Source of the DNA: Gammaproteobacteria bacterium
GTDB lineage: Bacteria; Pseudomonadota; Gammaproteobacteria; Pseudomonadales; Pseudohongiellaceae
DNA length: 11,890 nt
Reading direction: 5' to 3'
Assembly: GCA_003556835.1 (NCBI GenBank)
Contig: PWQG01000230.1
Coordinates: 1-11,890, forward strand
The position numbers and the translations under genes are program-made. Below the pieces are notes generated by a model that saw nothing but the letters and a program-made list of their open reading frames with translations, searched no databases and was not told the origin of the DNA. Shown piece after piece: positions 7,285-11,890 of the stretch (positions are counted from its first letter, which is position 1; each line of letters starts with the position of its first letter).

Positions 7285-7303
7285 ACCGGCCCGGGCGGTT
7301 TTT
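7285..7303 (+). terminator. Possible Rho-independent terminator of the RND operon
   Basis: ACCG (7285-7288) pairs with CGGT (7296-7299) around GCCCGGG, where CC and GG can extend the stem. A run of five T (7299-7303) follows directly. The stem is short but very GC-rich. It stands about 90 bases after the pump stop codon, in the right orientation for the plus-strand operon. On the minus strand there is no T run after it. Confidence 0.45.
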
Positions 7304-7320
7304 GATCAGCGTGCTAGTAT

Positions 7321-7345
7321 CCCGGTCGTCAGGGTGCCGATCGGG
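7321..7345. repeat. Intergenic hairpin in the convergent gap
   Basis: CCCGGTCG (7321-7328) pairs with CGATCGGG (7338-7345) over 8 bases with one G-T wobble, around a 9-base loop. No T run follows on either strand, so it is not a standard terminator. It may slow or end transcription between the two convergent operons. The rest of the gap (7346-7436) shows no gene or clear site to me. Confidence 0.35.
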
Positions 7346-7436
7346 TAAGGGATTCATGGTTTCCCCCCTACTCACCCCTGTGACTCTGGATACCTTTTCC
7401 AGTCGGCATCCTGGCCCCTCTCCGACCACAACACCT

Positions 7437-9467
7437 TCAACGATAGGTACGATTCGCGAGTCGCGTCTCTGCCAGCAGCAGAATCAGCACCAACAGAAGA
7501 ATCCACCACCAGAGCCGTTGCGGCTGTTCGATATCCTGCATCAGTTGTGCGGTTCGCACGCGTTCGGAGCGCTGCGGTGCGGTCTCCGGATTGATCACCC
7601 GATCATGCAACTCGGACGCCGGTATACGCCGCATATCGCCCGCGCCTGGCGGGATGTTGACGGCATGGATCACACTCGCTTCCTGCTCGCCCAGGCGGAA
7701 GAAACCGGGTTGCTCCGCCCGCATAGTCGATGCTTCGAGTGAGACGGGAAGCTGCTGTCCATCCGGCAACGTGACCGTATTGCGGCTGCTGTCGGCGAGC
7801 AGATCGGCGCGGAAGTCCATCAGGTCCCCCACACGATGTGCGCGCTCGCCTACCTGTCCACCGCCAAGATAGTCGAGGGCTTCGTGCACAAAAGGCAGGT
7901 AGAGCCCCTGCAGTGGCAGATTGCTGAGGCTGAGATCCAGGGGGGGGGTCATCATCAGCACCTGCCCTTCGCCCCGTTCCATCTCCAGGAATGCAGGCGC
8001 GCCATTATCGAACTGCATGATGACTTCACTGCCGGGCTGCGCTTCGCTCTGCCAGTAACCGCGGAACCGTGCATTCCATTCCACATCCAGGGGCGCGAGG
8101 ATGGGATGACGTCGGTCACGGTCTGCGATCAGCAGGTAGTCATTGTCGGACATCCGCTCCAGGGACTGCAGCCGGGCTGGCGCCAGCGCAGCAAACTGCT
8201 CATTGAATGCCTGGGCGTCACTGCGCTCCCCGGGGGCCAGCCACAGGCCACCGCCCTGGTTCACGAACTGCTCCAGGGCCTGTTGTTGTGCCTGGCTCAT
8301 GGAGCCGGTATTGAGCAATGCCACGACATCCTGTCCGGCCAGCATGGCCTCCGTGAAATCAGCCTGGATCACGGTTCGGGCCTGGTAGGGTGTATCCAGC
8401 CCGTCCAGCGCCAGCGAAAACCAGTGGGCAGCGTCGTCGTACCAGTTATCCGAGGGAGCACCATTGATCACCAGTACCTGACTGCGGGGCAACACATCGA
8501 CACTGAAATAGAAGCGATTGTCGATGTCAAAATCGTCTCCACTGACATGAACCTCGCCAGCATACTGGCCGCCAGCCTCAAACTCGGCGGGAAGACTGAC
8601 CACCGCTTCGCTGCGCTCACTCAGGTCCACCGGTTCCTGGGCCACGGTTTCACCATCGATGATCAGACTGACCCGGGCCTGATCCACAGCCACCGTGCCG
8701 GTGCTGCGCACCCGTGCGAGAATCTCGTATTCACTGACGCCTTCACGCAGCTGCGCCGGAGCCCGCACATCGGCCAGGCTGAGATTACGCACCCGCTCGT
8801 CACCCACATTGACCGTTTCAAAAGCCACACCGGGTCCAAGCATCCAGGATGGATCACCGCCCTCCATGCCGCTGGCTTGAAAATCCGAGAGCATGACCAC
8901 GCGTTGTCGATCATGCTGGGCGCTACCGAGCAATTCGTCGGCCAGGCGCAGTGCCGGCTGGAAGCGCACCACCTGGTAATCCGGCCCGTCCATGCCATCA
9001 AGAAAGGCGCTCATGGCAGCGTGATCACCGCTCAGGTCGCGTACCTGCCGGGGCGCCTGCGAGAAACTGATCACTGCCACTTCATCGGCCGGATTGAGTC
9101 GAGCGATGTGCCGCTCGGCCTCGCTGCGGGCGCGTTCGAACTGTTCCCCGTATTGCATGCTCAGGGAGCTGTCAATCAGCAGCACCAGGGACTGCGGCTC
9201 ACTGTCCATCAGGTTCGCCATGGGCGTCTGGTAGAACAGGGGCCGGGCGAAAGCGAACACGATCAACGCAATCAGCAGGGTGCGTATTGCCAGCAGCAAC
9301 CACTGCTGGATCTGCTGGAACAGCACCAGCTTCTTTGTTGTCTGCTTGAGAAAGCGGATGCTGCTGAAATTGACCCTGGGCGGCTTTTCGCGGCGGATAA
9401 GGTGGATGGCCACCGGAATGGCGACTGCCAGCAGGCCGAACAGGAACAGGGGCGCCAGAAAGCTCAT
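7437..9467 (-). CDS. BatA-like membrane-anchored vWA protein with GATase-like domain
   Basis: A 676-residue envelope protein of unknown substrate, last gene of the MoxR/vWA operon. The N-terminus is the two-anchor BatA (aerotolerance) module: helices at about 3-22 and 55-78, joined by RREKPPRVNFSSIRFLKQ. A vWA domain follows at about 92-225 with MIDAS DSSLS (99-103) and D195 in MLSDFQAS. The usual MIDAS Thr is not evident: the segment reads DYQVVRFQPAL. A beta-rich part (230-325) precedes a glutamine-amidotransferase-like fold at about 329-460 (VLVINGAPS, VVALLNTG, QGGGLWLAPG), probably without catalysis since no catalytic Cys is visible. The C-terminus has one more membrane helix (653-667), so most of the protein should be periplasmic. 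The ATG directly abuts the upstream stop (TGAATG), with GGGAGGGG just before it. A 9-base poly-C run lies at codons 507-510. Confidence 0.85.
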   Translation of the reverse strand: MSFLAPLFLFGLLAVAIPVAIHLIRREKPPRVNFSSIRFLKQTTKKLVLFQQIQQWLLLAIRTLLIALIVFAFARPLFYQTPMANLMDSEPQSLVLLIDSSLSMQYGEQFERARSEAERHIARLNPADEVAVISFSQAPRQVRDLSGDHAAMSAFLDGMDGPDYQVVRFQPALRLADELLGSAQHDRQRVVMLSDFQASGMEGGDPSWMLGPGVAFETVNVGDERVRNLSLADVRAPAQLREGVSEYEILARVRSTGTVAVDQARVSLIIDGETVAQEPVDLSERSEAVVSLPAEFEAGGQYAGEVHVSGDDFDIDNRFYFSVDVLPRSQVLVINGAPSDNWYDDAAHWFSLALDGLDTPYQARTVIQADFTEAMLAGQDVVALLNTGSMSQAQQQALEQFVNQGGGLWLAPGERSDAQAFNEQFAALAPARLQSLERMSDNDYLLIADRDRRHPILAPLDVEWNARFRGYWQSEAQPGSEVIMQFDNGAPAFLEMERGEGQVLMMTPPLDLSLSNLPLQGLYLPFVHEALDYLGGGQVGERAHRVGDLMDFRADLLADSSRNTVTLPDGQQLPVSLEASTMRAEQPGFFRLGEQEASVIHAVNIPPGAGDMRRIPASELHDRVINPETAPQRSERVRTAQLMQDIEQPQRLWWWILLLVLILLLAETRLANRTYR
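7940..7948 (-). repeat. Nine-base homopolymer (poly-C on the coding strand)
   Basis: Nine G on the plus strand, nine C in the coding sense, fall within codons 507-510 (T-P-P-L) of the BatA-like gene. Such runs are prone to slippage. A one-base change would shift the frame and remove the C-terminal membrane helix. The residues belong to a motif (TPPLD) that looks conserved in the family, so selection on the protein may explain the run. Confidence 0.8.
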
Positions 9468-10361
9468 TCAACCCCTCCCGCCGCGACCGGAAATATAGGA
9501 ATAAAGGGCTTTGTCCAGCGGCTGCGAAGTGTTGAGCAGGCAGTAATCCACCCCGCCCTTCTGGCATTCACTGCGGCAGTAATCCAGGTATTGTCCCAAC
9601 TGTTCCAGGTAACCGCTGCGGATGGCGCCGGGTGAGGTGGTATGGCTCTCGCCACTTTCCATGTCGATGAACTCGGATGAATCACCGAAGTTGAAATGCA
9701 GTTCCTGGTCATCGAGCACATGAAAGACCATCACGTCATTGCCCATGGCCCGCAGTTGCCGCAGCGTGGTGATGCTACGCGCCTCGTCAGTGAGCAGGTC
9801 ACTGATCAGGATCACCATGCTCTTGCGCTTGAGATTCTGCGCCAGGTTCTCCAGCGGACTCACAATATCGGTGGTGGCGCCGGGCTTCACATTATGCAGG
9901 GTCCGCAGAATCCGCATCAGATGCGGTTGTCGGGCCATGGCCGGCAGGTAGTCGCGCAGCTTTTCATCAAAGGTGATCAACCCCACGGCGTCACGCTGGC
10001 GCATGATGAAATAGGCCAATGCAGCCGCCAGGGTACGGGCATAGTCCAGCTTGGTCATGCCGCCGGATTCGTAGGCCATCGAGGCGCTGCTGTCGAGCAG
10101 GATATGGCAGCGGACATTGGTCTCATCCTCGTACTGCTTGATGAACATGCGATCACTGCGGCCATAGAGCTTCCAGTCGACATGGCGCATGTCATCGCCC
10201 TGCTGGTAATGCCGGTAGTCCTTGAATTCGACACTGAAGCCCTTGTTCGGACTGCGGTGCAGACCGGAAAGGAAACCCTCGACGATCACCCGCGCGCGTA
10301 ACTCCAGGTTGTCGAGTCCACCCAGGATCTGTGGATCAATGAAGTTGGTGTTCTGGCTCAT
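9468..10361 (-). CDS. DUF58 / vWA-domain protein partner of MoxR
   Basis: A 297-residue soluble protein. DUF58 signature residues lie at 50-78: RHYQQGDDMRHVDWKLYGRSD followed by FIKQYEDE. A vWA fold follows with a complete metal-ion-dependent adhesion site: D90-S-S92-A-S94, T163/T164 in PGATTDI, and D188 in LISDLLTD. Proteins of this family sit next to MoxR ATPases and are thought to be their metal-binding partners in chaperone-like assembly or activation of other proteins. No signal peptide or membrane helix is visible, so it is cytoplasmic. The ATG at 10361 is preferred over the longer frame back to 10463, because GAGG lies 7 bases upstream and the extra residues overlap the MoxR gene end and look non-native. 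It starts 46 bases after the MoxR stop and ends directly against the BatA-like start. Confidence 0.92.
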   Translation of the reverse strand: MSQNTNFIDPQILGGLDNLELRARVIVEGFLSGLHRSPNKGFSVEFKDYRHYQQGDDMRHVDWKLYGRSDRMFIKQYEDETNVRCHILLDSSASMAYESGGMTKLDYARTLAAALAYFIMRQRDAVGLITFDEKLRDYLPAMARQPHLMRILRTLHNVKPGATTDIVSPLENLAQNLKRKSMVILISDLLTDEARSITTLRQLRAMGNDVMVFHVLDDQELHFNFGDSSEFIDMESGESHTTSPGAIRSGYLEQLGQYLDYCRSECQKGGVDYCLLNTSQPLDKALYSYISGRGGRG

Positions 10362-10407
10362 TCGCGCGCCTCGTGCCTCTGTTGGCTTACTTCTTTGACA
10401 AGCCGGC

Positions 10408-11472
10408 TCACAATCCGGTCTTCGGTTCCGGAATGGCCTCGAGCAGACGACGCACAACCTCATCGGTGGTGATGCGCTCGGCCTCGGCGTGGAAGTTGAG
10501 CAATATCCGGTGGCGCAGTACCGAAGGCGCCAGGGCTTTCACATCACTGTAGGCGACGTTGTAGCGACCCTGCAGCAGGGCCCGTACCTTGGCCGCCAGC
10601 ACCAGGTTCTGGGAGGCACGGATACCGGCGCCCCAGCTGACCCAATCCTTGATGAACTGCGGGGCGACCTCGTTGTGCGGTCGACTGGCATGCACCAGGC
10701 GCACGGCATACTGGATGACCGGTTTGGCCGCTGGCACCTGACGGGCGATGCGCTGGAATTCGAGAATGTCCTCGCCACTGATGGGATGCGAGACGGTGTT
10801 GTCCACCACCCGTGTGGTGTTGCTGACCACCTCCACCTCGTCTTCCTCGGACAGATAGGCGAGGTCGATCTTGAACATGAATCGGTCCAGTTGCGCCTCG
10901 GGCAGCGGATAGGTGCCTTCCAGCTCGATTGGATTCTGTGTCGCCAGCACAAAGAAGGGTTCCGCCATGGGGTAGGTGTGCCCGGCAGCGGTCACCTGGC
11001 GCTCTTCCATGGCTTCGAGCAGAGCAGACTGGGTCTTGGGCGGTGTACGGTTGATTTCATCGGCGAGCAGGATGTTGCAGAAGATCGGGCCGCGCATGAA
11101 TGTGAATTTGCGGCGCCCGTCCTCCTCCTCCACGATTTCAGAACCGACCACATCCGAGGGCATCAGGTCCGGGGTGAACTGGATCCGGCTGAACTCGACC
11201 TGCAGGATATCGGCCACGGTCTTGATCAGCAGGGTCTTGGCCAGCCCTGGTACACCGGTGACAAGACAGTGGCCACCGGCAAACAGGGCAATCAGCAGTT
11301 CATCGATGACATGATCCTGGCCCACGATGACCTTGCGGATCTCGGTGACCATCTGCTCATAACCATCCTGCATTTTTTCGACCAGTGCCAGGTCATCCTT
11401 GTTAGCCAGAACCACTTCGTCCTGAGCCTCTTTATCCAGGGCCTTGGCCGCTTCTGTTGTTGTCTCGCTCAT
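10408..11472 (-). CDS. MoxR-family AAA+ ATPase
   Basis: A 354-residue AAA+ ATPase of the MoxR family, a chaperone-like class that remodels or activates proteins together with vWA partners. Walker A is GVPGLAKT (73-80), the MoxR form of the P-loop. Walker B is ILLADE (134-139) within ADEINRTPPKTQSALLEAMEE. Sensor 1 is N180 in ATQNP, the probable arginine finger is R197 in LDRF, and the sensor 2 region has R320 in APSVLRHR. All catalytic residues look intact. A charged tail of about 35 residues precedes the AAA+ core. AAGGA lies 8 bases before the ATG. It begins 17 bases after the DUF4159 stop and is followed by the DUF58 gene. RavA or YehL assignments are less likely given the DUF58/BatA neighbours and the standard short length. 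Confidence 0.95.
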   Translation of the reverse strand: MSETTTEAAKALDKEAQDEVVLANKDDLALVEKMQDGYEQMVTEIRKVIVGQDHVIDELLIALFAGGHCLVTGVPGLAKTLLIKTVADILQVEFSRIQFTPDLMPSDVVGSEIVEEEDGRRKFTFMRGPIFCNILLADEINRTPPKTQSALLEAMEERQVTAAGHTYPMAEPFFVLATQNPIELEGTYPLPEAQLDRFMFKIDLAYLSEEDEVEVVSNTTRVVDNTVSHPISGEDILEFQRIARQVPAAKPVIQYAVRLVHASRPHNEVAPQFIKDWVSWGAGIRASQNLVLAAKVRALLQGRYNVAYSDVKALAPSVLRHRILLNFHAEAERITTDEVVRRLLEAIPEPKTGL

Positions 11473-11489
11473 GTTTTCAGTCCTTGCCG

Positions 11490-11890
11490 TCAGTGCGTGT
11501 AGGCATAGATCAGGTAATTGATGCCGATCTTGTAGGCCTCATTGATGTAATAGGTTGGAAATCGTGGATCAAAGGTATGTTCCCAGCCATCGCCCAGATC
11601 TGTATTGAAGTTGGCGACCAGCATGACCCGGCCATCATCGTCGAGAATGGCATGTACCGAAGGGGGATAATTGGGATCATCCAGCGTGAAGGTGCGATCG
11701 TTCCAGGTCACCGCACGACCCGGCACCTGCACCACTTCATCGATATCGTAGAAGATGCGGAAAACCTCATGGTCCATGGGCAGTTCAACCAGCTCCCGGT
11801 CGGGAAAGATCTTGGCAATCTCTACAAGGAAGTCCTGCCAGTGCGCGTCACCCCAGAAATCGTCCAGCATGACAAAACCACCGCGGAACA
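11490..11890 (-). CDS. DUF4159-domain protein, C-terminal part (cut by right edge)
   Basis: The last 132 codons of a DUF4159 protein. The frame is open through the right edge: the residues before the first ATG (11870) read FRGGFV, which joins VMLDDFWG to form the family motif GGFxxLDDFWG. The true start therefore lies outside the window. Further landmarks are IFPDRELVELPMDHEVFRIFYDI, the DDDGRVMLVANFNTDLGDGWE segment, and the C-terminal YYINEAYKIGINYLIYAYTH. DUF4159 has a glutamine-amidotransferase-like fold, and its members occur beside MoxR, DUF58 and BatA genes. Their function is unknown. Family members usually carry an N-terminal signal peptide, which would put this in the periplasm with the outer part of the BatA-like protein, but that end is not visible. 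It is the first gene of the operon seen here and stands 17 bases before moxR. The operon promoter is outside the window. Confidence 0.88.
   Translation of the reverse strand, partial: FRGGFVMLDDFWGDAHWQDFLVEIAKIFPDRELVELPMDHEVFRIFYDIDEVVQVPGRAVTWNDRTFTLDDPNYPPSVHAILDDDGRVMLVANFNTDLGDGWEHTFDPRFPTYYINEAYKIGINYLIYAYTH

Noticed and set aside
7302..7742. A plus-strand open frame starting in the convergent gap
   Set aside because: Most of it is antisense to the BatA-like gene, it begins beside the T run of the terminator-like hairpin, and its sequence is low-complexity Pro/Ser/Thr with no family resemblance.
7836..9635. A 599-codon open frame on the plus strand opposite the BatA-like gene
   Set aside because: It lies antisense to a gene with clear domains, has no ribosome binding site or recognisable motifs, and its composition (rich in His, Gln, Gly) is typical of a shadow frame in GC-rich DNA.
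10489..11502. A 337-codon open frame on the plus strand opposite moxR
   Set aside because: Antisense shadow of an intact MoxR ATPase with all catalytic motifs.

Overview
The window looks like chromosomal DNA of a GC-rich gammaproteobacterium. The clues are a RoxS/RoxR (RegB/RegA, PrrB/PrrA) redox two-component pair whose regulator has the highly conserved RegA-type DNA-binding tail, tightly packed operons, strong purine-rich ribosome binding sites, and an AcrAB-like RND efflux operon. I see no mobile element, CRISPR array, tRNA or rRNA, and no stretch with clearly foreign composition.

Layout. Positions 1-191 hold the first part of an unrecognised gene on the minus strand, cut by the left edge. 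A 144-base divergent intergenic region follows, with a minus-strand sigma70-like promoter (227-255) and a perfect dyad (281-295) that closely matches the binding box of RegA/RegR/RoxR regulators. Then come roxS (336-1670) and roxR (1667-2218), overlapping by 4 bases. A small DUF4345-like membrane protein (2247-2648, minus) converges on roxR. A second divergent region of about 240 bases carries a near-consensus promoter whose -10 element sits inside a palindrome. It drives a two-gene RND efflux operon: periplasmic adaptor (2887-4008) and inner-membrane pump (4023-7193). The outer-membrane channel is not in the window.

The RND operon and the right-hand operon converge on a 243-base gap (7194-7436). 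This gap contains an unusual nested set of inverted repeats that could fold as a three-way junction (7224-7284), followed directly by a short GC-rich hairpin and T run. The right-hand operon reads leftwards from beyond the window edge: DUF4159 protein (partial), MoxR AAA+ ATPase, DUF58/vWA protein, and a large BatA-like membrane-anchored vWA protein. Spacing is 17, 46 and 0 bases, so these four are very probably one transcript and one envelope-associated ATPase/vWA machine of unknown substrate.

How the parts work together. RoxS/RoxR would sense the respiratory/quinone redox state and probably regulate its own locus and the divergent gene through the 281-295 box. The RND operon is a self-contained export unit, probably under local repression at the palindrome over its -10. 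The MoxR/vWA operon is a recognised but poorly understood gene set. Points most worth a second look are the RoxR-like box, a RoxS H-box that lacks the acidic residue after the phospho-histidine, non-canonical proton-relay residues in the RND pump, the structured intergenic element, and a 9-base poly-C run inside the BatA-like gene. I found no clear evidence for a wholly new system. The MoxR/vWA/DUF4159 cluster is the nearest candidate.
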